From positions 124,001-188,000 of the forward strand of contig NZ_VCEK01000001.1 of NCBI RefSeq assembly GCF_005862235.1: 64,000 nucleotides of DNA. The letters are read 5' to 3'. The stretch comes from Saccharomonospora piscinae. Lineage in GTDB: Bacteria; Actinomycetota; Actinomycetes; Mycobacteriales; Pseudonocardiaceae. The notes beneath the pieces are model-generated. The model worked only from the letters and a program-made list of their open reading frames with translations, had not been told where the DNA came from and ran no database searches. This document shows positions 53,890 through 62,552 of this stretch, in pieces. Within the stretch, counting starts at the first letter, position 1, and the number at the start of each line of letters is the position of its first letter. The translations under genes and the position numbers were made by a program.

Positions 53890-55125
53890 TTACCGCAAGA
53901 CATCGGAGCTCTCCGCGGGGAGCAGGTGCGGGTGGCTCGGCGTCGGCCACTCCACGAACATGAGTGTCGCGTCGTCCTGCAGGTGCCCGGCCTGGTGGTC
54001 GAGCACTGCGTGCGAGAGCCTGCGCAGGGTCTCCGGGGCGGGCAGTCCGGCAGCGCTGTGCCGGATGACGAAGTCCGCCAGGCGGTCCGGTCCGAAGTGC
54101 TCGCCTCGGGAGTTGCGCGCCTCCGTCACGCCGTCGGTGTAGAGCAGCAGGCGGTCGCCCGGTTCCAGTCGTTCCGTGGCGGGTTCGGCCGCCGCCGAGG
54201 TCCGGTTGAGGTGCTGTAGTCCCAGCGGCAGGCGGTGCCCGCCGGTGAGCAGTTTCGCCGCGCGCCCGCCGCGCAGCAGCAGCGGTGGTGGATGTCCCGC
54301 GTTGACGTAGGTGAGCAGGCCCGTGGCGAAGTCGAGCCGGGCCAGCACCGCGGTGGCGAACCGGCTGTGCGAGGTGTTCGCCCGCACCACGGCGTCGGCT
54401 TCGCTGGCTATCGTCGCGAGGTCGTGTCCGCACCGGCGGGCGTTGCGGGTGGCGGCGAGCGCGGTCGAGCACACCAGCCCGGCCTGGAGGTCGTGCCCTG
54501 TGGCGTCGAAGACGGCGATGTAGCCGGTGTTGCCGTCCGCGCTGTAGTCGTAGCCGTCACCACCGGCCTCGTCGTAGTACTCCACGACGGCGCTCACGGT
54601 CATGTGCGGTGTCGCGAAGGTCTGCGGGGGCATCATCTGCCACAGCAGCTCCGCCGACACGGACAGCTCCGTGGGCCTGCGCGCTTGGTGCAGCAGGTCG
54701 CTTTGCGTCAGTTTGGCGGTCACGATGTGCCCGAGCATGCCGCCGAGCGTCCAGCAGAATCCGCGTAGCTCCGCCTCGTCCGGATCGGCGTTGTCCGGCA
54801 GCACCACGTACAGCAGGCCCACCCGGTGGGTGCCGTCGAGTATCGGTACCCACAACGCGGGCCGACCGGTCTCGCGGTCGCGCCAGCCGACGATCTCGAC
54901 GTGCTGGAAGGCGCGGCCCGCGACGGTGGAGGCGATGGTGATCGCCGGGGTGCCGTCCGCGGCCAGGGGATGCAGTTGTCGTTGCGGCAGATCGGCCAGG
55001 TACACCTCCACCGCCATGCCGAGGCGCGCGGCGGCGCCGGTCAGCACGGCGGGCAGATCGCCTCCACCGGCCAGGTGCGCCCGGTTGACCACCTCGGCGA
55101 GGACCTCGTACCACGTCGCCGTCAC
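53890..55125 (-). CDS. GAF-like plus PP2C/SpoIIE serine phosphatase
   Basis: 411 residues from GTG 55125 (55158 is the outer limit). Residues about 1-150 are a GAF-type sensor. The SpoIIE/RsbU domain follows: FDATGHDLQAGLVCSTALAA, YVNAGHPPPLLLRGG, DRLLLYTDGVTEARNSRGEH, with the metal-binding Asp residues. Such phosphatases dephosphorylate STAS antagonists to release sigma factors. Convergent with the aldehyde dehydrogenase gene and divergent from the C1 operon. Confidence 0.9.
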   Translation of the reverse strand: MTATWYEVLAEVVNRAHLAGGGDLPAVLTGAAARLGMAVEVYLADLPQRQLHPLAADGTPAITIASTVAGRAFQHVEIVGWRDRETGRPALWVPILDGTHRVGLLYVVLPDNADPDEAELRGFCWTLGGMLGHIVTAKLTQSDLLHQARRPTELSVSAELLWQMMPPQTFATPHMTVSAVVEYYDEAGGDGYDYSADGNTGYIAVFDATGHDLQAGLVCSTALAATRNARRCGHDLATIASEADAVVRANTSHSRFATAVLARLDFATGLLTYVNAGHPPPLLLRGGRAAKLLTGGHRLPLGLQHLNRTSAAAEPATERLEPGDRLLLYTDGVTEARNSRGEHFGPDRLADFVIRHSAAGLPAPETLRRLSHAVLDHQAGHLQDDATLMFVEWPTPSHPHLLPAESSDVLR

Positions 55126-55226
55126 TTCTCCACGGTAGGTGCTGCGGCGCGACCGCACCGGACGGCGGATCCCGGGGCTGCTCGATGCGTGATTCCTTGA
55201 CGGCGAACGTGTCGCGGCTCACACTG

Positions 55227-55247
55227 GAGTTGTCTATAACACAACTC
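55227..55247. promoter_or_regulatory. Inverted repeat upstream of the C1 operon
   Basis: GAGTTGT-N7-ACAACTC lies 68 bp before the first gene in the only AT-richer stretch. Its core TTGT-N7-ACAA resembles GntR-type operators. The regulator is not encoded in the window. Confidence 0.55.
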
Positions 55248-55314
55248 GACGCGCGATACGCAACAACCGCCGCGATGCGGCGTGGCCGTCATCCGGGCGT
55301 GAATCGAGGTCCCC

Positions 55315-56547
55315 ATGTCCGAGGTCATCAATCCACCCCGCACCCGCGACACCGGCTCACACCGCGACGTCACGAACGCCGTCGTGCCGTCGCCGTCGAT
55401 CCTGCTGTATCCGCGACTGCGCAAGTCGCCCTACTTCTGGAAATCCCGCGCCCACGGCGCCGCGTGTTACAGCGTCTACAACCACACCTACCACCCCCGC
55501 CACTACGGCGATCCCGTCGGCGAGTACTGGGCATTGCTGGAGGGCGTCACCGTCTGGGACGTCGGCGTCGAACGGCAACTGGAGATCTCCGGGCCCGACG
55601 CGTTCGACTTCGCGAACCTGCTCGTGCCGCGCGACCTGACGAAGTGCGACGTGGGCCAGTGCAAGTACGTGTTCGTCACCGCGCCCGACGGCGGGATCAT
55701 CAACGACCCGGTGCTGCTGCGGCTGGAGGCCGACCGGTTCTGGCTCTCGCTCGCCGACAGCGACGTCGGTCTCTGGGCGTCGGGACTCGCGCACGCGGGC
55801 GGCTGGGACGTCACCCTTCGCGAGGCGGACGTGGCGCCCCTGCAGGTCCAGGGACCGAAGGCCAAGGACGTCATGACGGCGCTGTTCGGGTCCTCGATCC
55901 TCGACGTGCCCTACTACCGGCTGCGGGAGTACGAACTCGACGGCATGCGCGTGGTCGTGAGCCGCACCGGCTACTCCGGTGAGATCGGCTACGAGATCTA
56001 CCTCATCGGAGCCTCGCACCACGCCGGCCGGTTGTGGGACCGCGTGTGGGAGGCGGGCCGCCCGCACGGCATGCGGCCCATCGGCCCGTGCCACATCCGG
56101 CGCATCGAGGCCGGGATGCTGGCCTACGGGTGCGACATCACGCTCGACACCAATCCGCTCGAGGTCGGCTACGACTACCACTGGATGGTCGATCTGGACC
56201 AGGAGGCCGACTTCGTCGGTAAGGCGGCGTTGCGCAGGGCCCGCGCCGAGGGAGTGAGCAGGCTGCTGGTGGGGCTGCGGCTCGACGGCGCACCGCTGGG
56301 CAGCTTCAACGACGGGTCGATGATCGAGCCGTACCCGGTGTTCGCGGCAGGCGCGGGGCCGGTGGGGGCGGTGACGAGCGCCTGCTACTCGCCCCGGCTC
56401 GACGCGAACATCGGCCTGGCGATGGTTCCCGTGGAGGCGAGTGTCACCGGCACGGAGCTGACGGTCGAGACGCCCACGGGGCGGCGCGCGGCGGTGGTGG
56501 TGGACAAGCCGTTCGTCGATCCGCGCAAGCAGACGCCGAAACGCTGA
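55315..56547 (+). CDS. GcvT/DmdA-like tetrahydrofolate-dependent methyltransferase (demethylase)
   Basis: 410 residues. The GcvT fold is clear, and it follows the DMSP demethylase DmdA more than glycine-cleavage T-protein: YSVYNHTYHPRHYGD (DmdA: YTVYNHMLLPATFG), VWDVGVERQLEISGPD, RDLTKCDVGQCKY, INDPVLLRLEADRFWLSLAD, VQGPKAKDVM, IRRIEAGMLAYGCDI. DmdA moves a methyl from a sulfonium to THF. Here the operon (MetF, formate-THF ligase, DMGDH-like, ETF) agrees with 5-methyl-THF as product. The donor could be DMSP, a quaternary amine such as glycine betaine, or another methylated compound. Confidence 0.82.
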   Translation: MSEVINPPRTRDTGSHRDVTNAVVPSPSILLYPRLRKSPYFWKSRAHGAACYSVYNHTYHPRHYGDPVGEYWALLEGVTVWDVGVERQLEISGPDAFDFANLLVPRDLTKCDVGQCKYVFVTAPDGGIINDPVLLRLEADRFWLSLADSDVGLWASGLAHAGGWDVTLREADVAPLQVQGPKAKDVMTALFGSSILDVPYYRLREYELDGMRVVVSRTGYSGEIGYEIYLIGASHHAGRLWDRVWEAGRPHGMRPIGPCHIRRIEAGMLAYGCDITLDTNPLEVGYDYHWMVDLDQEADFVGKAALRRARAEGVSRLLVGLRLDGAPLGSFNDGSMIEPYPVFAAGAGPVGAVTSACYSPRLDANIGLAMVPVEASVTGTELTVETPTGRRAAVVVDKPFVDPRKQTPKR

Positions 56548-56570
56548 CGCGGTGCGGCAGGGAGGTCGCG

Positions 56571-57434
56571 ATGAGGGTGCGTGGAGCGCGTGAGCGCGGC
56601 TCGGCCCGGTGGCCCGCCGTGCTCGCTCCGGGGCTGGCCGCGCCCCGGTACGAGGTGCTGCCGTTGCCGGGCGTGCTCGACCAGACGGGAACACTGCCCG
56701 CGGGCACGACCGTCACCGTGACGGCGTCACCGTCGCGGGGCCTCGATGCCACGGTCGCCCTCTGCGAGAAGCTCGCCGCGCAGCGGCTGCGAGCCGTCGC
56801 GCACCTGGCCGCGCGCCAGATCCGCGACCGGGCGCACCTGCACGAGCTGCTCGACCGGCTCGCCGGTGCCGAACTCGACGAGATCTTCGTCGTGGCCGGT
56901 GACGCCGCCCAGCCGGCCGGGCCGTTCGCCGACGGCCTCACCCTGCTGCGGGAGATCGAAGACTCCGGCCGTCGGCCGCGCCGCGTCGGGGTGCCGTGCT
57001 ACCCGGAGGGACACCCGGCGATCCCGGAGCGGCGGCTGTGGGCGGCACTGCTGGCCAAGCAACGCCACGCCGACTACGCCGTGAGCCAGTTGTGCTTCGA
57101 CGCGGCCGTGGTGTGCCGGTTCCTCGACACCGCGCGGGAGCGGGGTGTGCGCCTGCCGGTGCTGGTCGGACTCGCGGGAGTGGTGGACGCGGCCACGTTG
57201 CTGCGGGTGGGCTCGCGGATCGGGGTCGGCGACTCGCTCGCGTTCGTGCGGGCGAACCGCGCCGCCGTCGCGGCGCTGGTCCGGCCCGCGCGTTACCGGC
57301 CCGAGCGGTTCCTGTCCGAGCTCGGCGCGCGCGTGGCCGCCGGTGCCCGCGCGCCGGGCGGGCTGCACTTCTACACGTTCAACCGGGTCACCGCCACGGC
57401 CGAGTGGGTCGCCGCGACGAGAGCGCCCGGCTGA
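56571..57434 (+). CDS. metF: Methylenetetrahydrofolate reductase family protein
   Basis: 287 residues, GGGAGG before ATG 56571. TIM-barrel MetF features: RLRAVAHLAARQIRDRAHLH, EIFVVAGDAAQPAGPFADGL, GVPCYPEGHP, SQLCFDAAVVCRF (flavin/folate region). In this operon the useful direction is oxidation of 5-methyl-THF to 5,10-methylene-THF, carrying away the methyl from the DmdA-like step. It is 23 bp after that gene. Confidence 0.9.
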   Translation: MRVRGARERGSARWPAVLAPGLAAPRYEVLPLPGVLDQTGTLPAGTTVTVTASPSRGLDATVALCEKLAAQRLRAVAHLAARQIRDRAHLHELLDRLAGAELDEIFVVAGDAAQPAGPFADGLTLLREIEDSGRRPRRVGVPCYPEGHPAIPERRLWAALLAKQRHADYAVSQLCFDAAVVCRFLDTARERGVRLPVLVGLAGVVDAATLLRVGSRIGVGDSLAFVRANRAAVAALVRPARYRPERFLSELGARVAAGARAPGGLHFYTFNRVTATAEWVAATRAPG

Positions 57435-57458
57435 GGCCGACCGAGGAGGGTGGCGTCG

Positions 57459-59150
57459 ATGCCGACGAACCTGGAGATCTCCCGCAGCGCCGAGCTCAGG
57501 CCGCTGGCCGACGTGGCCGCCGACATGGGCATCGGAGCTCACCTGGTGGAGCCCTACGGCTCCACGGTCGCGAAGCTGTCCCTGGACGCCGTCGGCGAGC
57601 TGGCCGACCGGCCACCCGCGCGTTACGTGGTGGTCACGTCGATCACCCCGACTCCGCTGGGTGAGGGCAAGACCACCACCACCGTCGGGCTGGGGCAGGG
57701 ATTCTCCCAGCTCGGCAAACGTGCGGTTGTGGCGCTGCGGCAGCCGTCGATGGGACCGACGTTCGGCATCAAGGGCGGCGCGGCCGGGGGCGGCTACTCG
57801 CAGGTGGTGCCGATGGAGGCCATGAACCTGCATCTGACCGGCGACCTGCATGCCGTGACCAGTGCGCACAACCTGCTCGCGGCGCTGCTCGACAACCACC
57901 TGCACAAGGGCAACGCACTCGGCATCGACCCGTTCTCGATCACCTGGCGTCGCGTGCTCGACGTCAACGACCGCGAGCTGCGGCGGATCGTCACCGGGCT
58001 CGGCGGCAGGCAGGACGGCGTGCCCCGCGAGACCGGCTTCGACATCACCGCCGCGAGCGAGGTGATGGCCGTGCTGGCGCTGGCGACCTCGCTGCGGGAT
58101 CTGCGACGGCGGCTGGGCCGGATCGTGGTCGCCTACGACCGCGCCGGTGATCCGGTCACGGCCGAGCAGCTCGGGGCCGCCGGTGCCCTGTGCGTGCAGC
58201 TACGGGAGGCGCTCAAGCCGAACCTGTTGCAGTCCGTGGAGCAGACGCCGGTCCTGGTCCACTGCGGACCGTTCGGCAACATCGCGCACGGCAACTCCTC
58301 CGTGCTCGCCGACCTCATCGGTATCCGGTGCGGCGACTACCTCGTCACCGAGGCGGGCTTCGGCGCGGACATGGGAGCCGAACGGTTCTTCAACATCAAG
58401 TGCCGGGCGTCGGGCCTCGTGCCGGACGCGGCCGTGGTGGTGGTCACCGTGCGCGCGCTGAAGACCCACTCCGGGCGGTATCGCGTCGTGGCGGGAAAGC
58501 CGCTGCCGGAGGCGATGCTGCGGGAGAGCCCGGAGGACGTGTACGCGGGGGCGGCCAACCTCCGCAGGCAGCTCGCCAACGTCAGGGCCCACGGTGTCAC
58601 TCCCGTGGTGGCGGTGAACGCGTTCCCCGGTGACTTCGACAGCGAGCACCGCGCGATCCTCGACATCGCGGCCGGGGAGGGGGTGCGGGCGGCGGTGAGC
58701 ACCCACGTCGCGCACGGCGGCAAGGGCGCGGCCGAGCTGGCCGACGTCGTGGCCACGGCGTGCGAGGAACCCGGCGAGTTCGCCTTCCTGTACCCCGAGG
58801 ACCTCCCACTGGCCGACAAGATCGACCTGGTGGCCCGGCGGTTGTATGGCGCCGACGGCATCGAGCTCAGCCCGCTCGCGCGGCGGCAACTCGACGCCTA
58901 CACCCGCTGCGGGTTCGGCGACCTTCCGGTGTGCATCGCCAAGACACATCTGTCCCTGTCGGACGATCCCATGCGCAAGGGCGCGCCGACCGGATGGCGG
59001 CTGCCGGTGCGGGAGGTACGGGCGTCGGTGGGGGCGGGTTTCGTCTACCCCGTGTGCGGGGAGATGCGCACGATGCCGGGGCTGTCGTCGCACCCGGCGG
59101 CGGAGCAGATCGACATCGACGAGGCCGGTGAGGTGGTGGGGCTGGCGTGA
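57459..59150 (+). CDS. fhs: Formate-tetrahydrofolate ligase
   Basis: 563 residues from ATG 57459; GAGGAGG 9 nt upstream, GTG 57450 too close to it. ATP site TPLGEGKTTTTVGLGQG, then QPSMGPTFGIKGGAAGGGYS, HLTGDLHAVTSAHNLLAALL, EAGFGADMGAERFFNIKC, and KTHLSLSDDP near the end. It interconverts 10-formyl-THF and formate with ATP. After a demethylation step it can release C1 as formate and conserve ATP. The expected FolD gene is not in the window. Confidence 0.96.
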   Translation: MPTNLEISRSAELRPLADVAADMGIGAHLVEPYGSTVAKLSLDAVGELADRPPARYVVVTSITPTPLGEGKTTTTVGLGQGFSQLGKRAVVALRQPSMGPTFGIKGGAAGGGYSQVVPMEAMNLHLTGDLHAVTSAHNLLAALLDNHLHKGNALGIDPFSITWRRVLDVNDRELRRIVTGLGGRQDGVPRETGFDITAASEVMAVLALATSLRDLRRRLGRIVVAYDRAGDPVTAEQLGAAGALCVQLREALKPNLLQSVEQTPVLVHCGPFGNIAHGNSSVLADLIGIRCGDYLVTEAGFGADMGAERFFNIKCRASGLVPDAAVVVVTVRALKTHSGRYRVVAGKPLPEAMLRESPEDVYAGAANLRRQLANVRAHGVTPVVAVNAFPGDFDSEHRAILDIAAGEGVRAAVSTHVAHGGKGAAELADVVATACEEPGEFAFLYPEDLPLADKIDLVARRLYGADGIELSPLARRQLDAYTRCGFGDLPVCIAKTHLSLSDDPMRKGAPTGWRLPVREVRASVGAGFVYPVCGEMRTMPGLSSHPAAEQIDIDEAGEVVGLA

Positions 59151-59152
59151 GC

Positions 59153-59260
59153 GTGTCCCGCATGAACACAGGAGGTGGCCATGAGCGAGGGTGGTGGGGC
59201 GCTGGTGGCCGCCGACCGGGTGCGGGTGTCCCGCATGAACACAGGAGGTGGCCATGAGCG
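59153..59260 (+). repeat. Perfect 35-bp direct repeat carrying a ribosome site and start codon
   Basis: Bases 59153-59187 recur exactly at 59226-59260, 73 bp later. Each copy holds GGAGGTGGCC followed by ATGAGCG. The second copy starts the DMGDH-like gene; the first starts a 30-codon frame. The pattern is a recent tandem duplication or an insertion between duplicated ends. Confidence 0.93.
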
Positions 59261-59273
59261 CGGTACCGGCTGA
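59181..59273 (+). CDS. Possible 30-residue leader peptide upstream of the DMGDH-like gene
   Basis: ATG 59181 has an ideal GGAGG 7 nt upstream, identical to that of the next gene. The product MSEGGGALVAADRVRVSRMN plus ten residues has no known motif. It overlaps the next gene by 20 nt in another frame, so its translation could affect that gene. It may be only a by-product of the 35-bp duplication. Confidence 0.35.
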   Translation: MSEGGGALVAADRVRVSRMNTGGGHERGTG

Positions 59274-61782
59274 GGCGCGGGTCGTCGTGATCGGCGCGGG
59301 GATCGTGGGCAACTCGGTGAGTTACCACCTCGCGCAGGCGGGCTGGCGCGACGTCGTGCTGCTCGACAAGGGACCGTTACCGGACCCCGGTGGTTCCACG
59401 GGCCACGCCTCGAACTTCCTCTTCCCGGTCGACCACTCGAAGGAGATCACGGCGCTGACGCTGGATTCCCTGCGCCAGTACGACAAGCTCGGCGTGCTGA
59501 CGACGTGTGGCGGCGTGGAGGTGGCCCGCACCGAGCAGCGGGTGGAGGAACTGCGGCGCCGGCTCGCGTCGGCTCGCGCGTACGGGGTGGACGCGGAGCT
59601 GGTGGCTCCCCGCAGGATCGGTGAGCTGGTGCCGTTCGTGGACACGGACCTGCTGCTGGCGGGGTTCTGGACGCCGTCGGTGGCGGTGGTGGACCCGTTG
59701 CAGGCGGGGGCGTTGCTGCGCGCGCAGGCCGCGGAGCTGGGGGCGCTGACCGTGGTGCCGAACACCGAGATCACCGGCATCGGGGTCGAGCACGGGCACG
59801 TGCGGGCGGTCCTGACCGACGCGGGGGAGATCGCCACGGACACCGTGGTGGTCGCCTGCGGGGTGTGGAGTCCGCGGATCGCGGAGTTCGCCGGTGCGCG
59901 GATTCCGCTGACCCCCGCCGTACACCAGATGATCGACGTGGGCCCGATTCCGGAGCTGGAGCGCACGCGCACCGAGATCGCCTACCCGATCGTGCGGGAC
60001 ATGGACGCGATGATGTACGAGCGGCAGAGTGGTGCGGACCTGGAGATCGGCTCGTACGCACACCGTCCGATCCTGCACGATCCCGGCGAGATCCCCACAC
60101 TGGCGTCGGCCGCGCTGTCGCCGACGCAGCTGCCGTTCACCCAGGAGGACTTCGATCCCCAGCTGGAGGACGCGCTCGCGTTGTTCGCGTCGGTGCTGGA
60201 CACCCCGGACGCGGGAGTGCGGCACGCGATCAACGGGCTGCTCTCGCTCACGCCGGACGGCGCGCCGCTGCTGGGCGAGACCCCGGAGGTGGGTGGGCTG
60301 TGGTCGGCCGCCGCCGTGTGGATCAAGGAAGGGCCCGGGGTGGGGCGGCAGCTGGCGCAGTGGATGACGCACGGCACCACCGAGATCGATCTCCACGGGG
60401 CGGACATCGCGCGGTTCGCGCCGCACCAGCGCACGCGCGCCGCCGTGCGGGCGAGGGCGGCCGAGGGATTCAACAAGACCTACGGCATCGTTCACCCGAG
60501 GGAGCAGTGGACGTCGCTGCGACCGCAGCGCGTGTCACCGTTCCACGTGCGCGAGACAGCGCTCGACGCGGAGTTCTTCGAGGTCAAGGGCTGGGAACGG
60601 CCGCAGTGGTACGGCGGCAACGCGCCGCTGCTGGCCGAGTTCGGGGACCGCGTGCCGCGCCGGGAACACGAGTGGGACGCGCGCTGGTGGTCGCCGATCA
60701 TCGAGGCGGAGCACCTGGCGCTGCGTGAACGCGGCGCGATGATCGACCTGTCGGCCTTCGCCCAGTTCGACGTCGCGGGTGCGGGAGCGGTGGACTACCT
60801 GCAGCACCTCGTGGTGGCGCGGGTGGACCGCCCGGTCGGCACGCTCGTCTACACGCCCGTGCTGACCCCGGACGGCGGTTTCCGCAGCGATCTCACGGTG
60901 GTGCGGCTGGGGCCGCGCTGGTTCCGCGTCATCACCGGCGCCGCCGACGGTGCGCGGGACGCCTTCTGGTTCACGCGGCACCTGCCCGAGGACGGTTCGG
61001 TGGTGCTCACCGACGTCACGTCGGCGGTGTGCACGCTGGGACTGTGGGGCCCGAGGGCGGCGGAGGTCCTCGCGGCCGTCAGCGACGACGACGTCTCGGA
61101 CGCGGCGCTGCCGTTCGGCCGGGCGCGCTGGATCACTGTCGGCTCGGTGCCCGTGCTGGCGCTGCGGGTGTCGTACGTCGGTGAGTTCGGCTGGGAGCTG
61201 CACGCGCCGTTCGAGCAGGGACTGCGGTTGTGGGACGAGGTCGCGGAGGCCGCCGCGCCACACGGTGTGGTCCCGGCGGGGATCGGTGTGTACGGCACGA
61301 CGGGGCGGCTGGAGAAGGGCTACCGGTTGATGGGTGCCGAACTCGACGCCGAGCACGACCCGGTGGAGGCGGGGCTCGCGCTGCCGAAGGTGAAGTCGGC
61401 GGACTTCGTGGGCAAGCAGGCGTACCTGCGGGCACGGGAAAGCGGTCCGGACGCGCTGCTCTGCACGCTGTCGCTGGGTGCCGAGCACACCGACGCCGCG
61501 GGGATTGTGCGTTACCCGCAGGGCGGGGAGCCGGTGCTGACCCGGGGCGGGCAGCGCATCGTGGATCGGCGGGGACGTCCGTCGCAGGTCACGAGTGCCG
61601 GTCCGGCGCCGTCGCTGGGGACGTACCTGCTGATGGCGTACCTGCCACCGGAGTTCGCCGTGGAGGGCACGACGCTGGCGGTGGAGTACATGGCCGAGCG
61701 CTACGCCGTAAGTGTGGCGCGGGTGGGCCGCACGCCGCTGTTCGACCCGGGCGACACCCGGATGAAGGGCGGTGGGCGATGA
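59254..61782 (+). CDS. Dimethylglycine/sarcosine-dehydrogenase-like flavoprotein with GcvT domain
   Basis: 842 residues from ATG 59254. About 1-400: DAO-type FAD domain (VVVIGAGIVGNSVSYHLAQA; GSTGHASNF, with His at the covalent-FAD position of DMGDH). Then FAO_M, and from about 430 a GcvT folate domain (REHEWDARWWSPIIEAEHLA, SYVGEFGWELHAPFEQGLRL, YRLMGAELDAEHDPVEAGL) to the end. The flavin oxidises an N-methyl amine and THF traps the C1 unit as methylene-THF. Electrons probably pass to the adjacent ETF. Substrate likely dimethylglycine, sarcosine or another N-methyl amine. Confidence 0.9.
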   Translation: MSAVPAEARVVVIGAGIVGNSVSYHLAQAGWRDVVLLDKGPLPDPGGSTGHASNFLFPVDHSKEITALTLDSLRQYDKLGVLTTCGGVEVARTEQRVEELRRRLASARAYGVDAELVAPRRIGELVPFVDTDLLLAGFWTPSVAVVDPLQAGALLRAQAAELGALTVVPNTEITGIGVEHGHVRAVLTDAGEIATDTVVVACGVWSPRIAEFAGARIPLTPAVHQMIDVGPIPELERTRTEIAYPIVRDMDAMMYERQSGADLEIGSYAHRPILHDPGEIPTLASAALSPTQLPFTQEDFDPQLEDALALFASVLDTPDAGVRHAINGLLSLTPDGAPLLGETPEVGGLWSAAAVWIKEGPGVGRQLAQWMTHGTTEIDLHGADIARFAPHQRTRAAVRARAAEGFNKTYGIVHPREQWTSLRPQRVSPFHVRETALDAEFFEVKGWERPQWYGGNAPLLAEFGDRVPRREHEWDARWWSPIIEAEHLALRERGAMIDLSAFAQFDVAGAGAVDYLQHLVVARVDRPVGTLVYTPVLTPDGGFRSDLTVVRLGPRWFRVITGAADGARDAFWFTRHLPEDGSVVLTDVTSAVCTLGLWGPRAAEVLAAVSDDDVSDAALPFGRARWITVGSVPVLALRVSYVGEFGWELHAPFEQGLRLWDEVAEAAAPHGVVPAGIGVYGTTGRLEKGYRLMGAELDAEHDPVEAGLALPKVKSADFVGKQAYLRARESGPDALLCTLSLGAEHTDAAGIVRYPQGGEPVLTRGGQRIVDRRGRPSQVTSAGPAPSLGTYLLMAYLPPEFAVEGTTLAVEYMAERYAVSVARVGRTPLFDPGDTRMKGGGR

Positions 61783-62549
61783 ACGTGCTGGTCTGCGTCA
61801 AGCGGGTGCCCGCGTTCGGCGCGTCGGTGCCGCTGCTCGACGACGGGTCCGCGATCGACACCCGGCAGCTGGGCTTCACCATCGGGCCGCACGAGGAGTG
61901 TGCCGTCGAGGAGGCGGTGCGCCTCGTGGCCGCCCACGGCGGCGCGGTCACCGTGCTCTCGGCAGGCCCCGCCGAGGCGGCCGAGCAGGTGCGTTCCGCA
62001 CTGGCGGCGGGCGCCGACCACGGCGTGGTGGTCGAGACCGGGACAGGCGAACTCGACCCGTCGGCCACGGCGTCGGCGATCGCGGACGCCGTGGGAGTCC
62101 TGACCGACGCCGGGACACGGCCGTTCGACCTGCTGCTGTTCGGCACCGCCTCGGCCGACGCCGGGCACGGGCAGGTCGGGGCGCGGGTGGCGGCCGGACT
62201 CGGGCTGCCGATGGTGGCGGGCGTCAAGGGCGTCGAGGTGGGCGACTCGGGCGTGCTGACCCTGCGCTGCGAGGCCGGTGACGGCGTCGAGTGGTGCCGG
62301 GTGGAGCCGCCGGTGGTGATCGCGGTGCGCGAGGGGCTGAACCTGCCGCGCTACCCGAGCATGCCGGGACGGCTGAAGGCGCGCCGGGCAGCGATAGACG
62401 TGCTCGACGGAGCTGGGGCCGGTGGGGGACTGGTGCCGCTCGGGCTCCGCGCACCGGGAGCGGCGCGCGCGGGGCCGGTGGTGCTCGGTCACGGCGCCGA
62501 CGCGGCGGGCCCCGTGGTGGACGTGTTCGAACGACTCGGGGTGGTGTGA
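61779..62549 (+). CDS. etfB: Electron transfer flavoprotein, beta subunit
   Basis: 256 residues from ATG 61779, ATGA-coupled to the dehydrogenase. N-terminus MNVLVCVKRVPAFGASVPLL, FTIGPHEECAVEEAVRLVAA, LLLFGTASADAGHGQVGARV and the recognition-type loop NLPRYPSMPGRLKARRA. It is a dedicated electron acceptor for the DMGDH-like enzyme, given the operon order. No ETF:quinone oxidoreductase gene is in view. Confidence 0.95.
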   Translation: MNVLVCVKRVPAFGASVPLLDDGSAIDTRQLGFTIGPHEECAVEEAVRLVAAHGGAVTVLSAGPAEAAEQVRSALAAGADHGVVVETGTGELDPSATASAIADAVGVLTDAGTRPFDLLLFGTASADAGHGQVGARVAAGLGLPMVAGVKGVEVGDSGVLTLRCEAGDGVEWCRVEPPVVIAVREGLNLPRYPSMPGRLKARRAAIDVLDGAGAGGGLVPLGLRAPGAARAGPVVLGHGADAAGPVVDVFERLGVV

Positions 62550-62552
62550 GCG

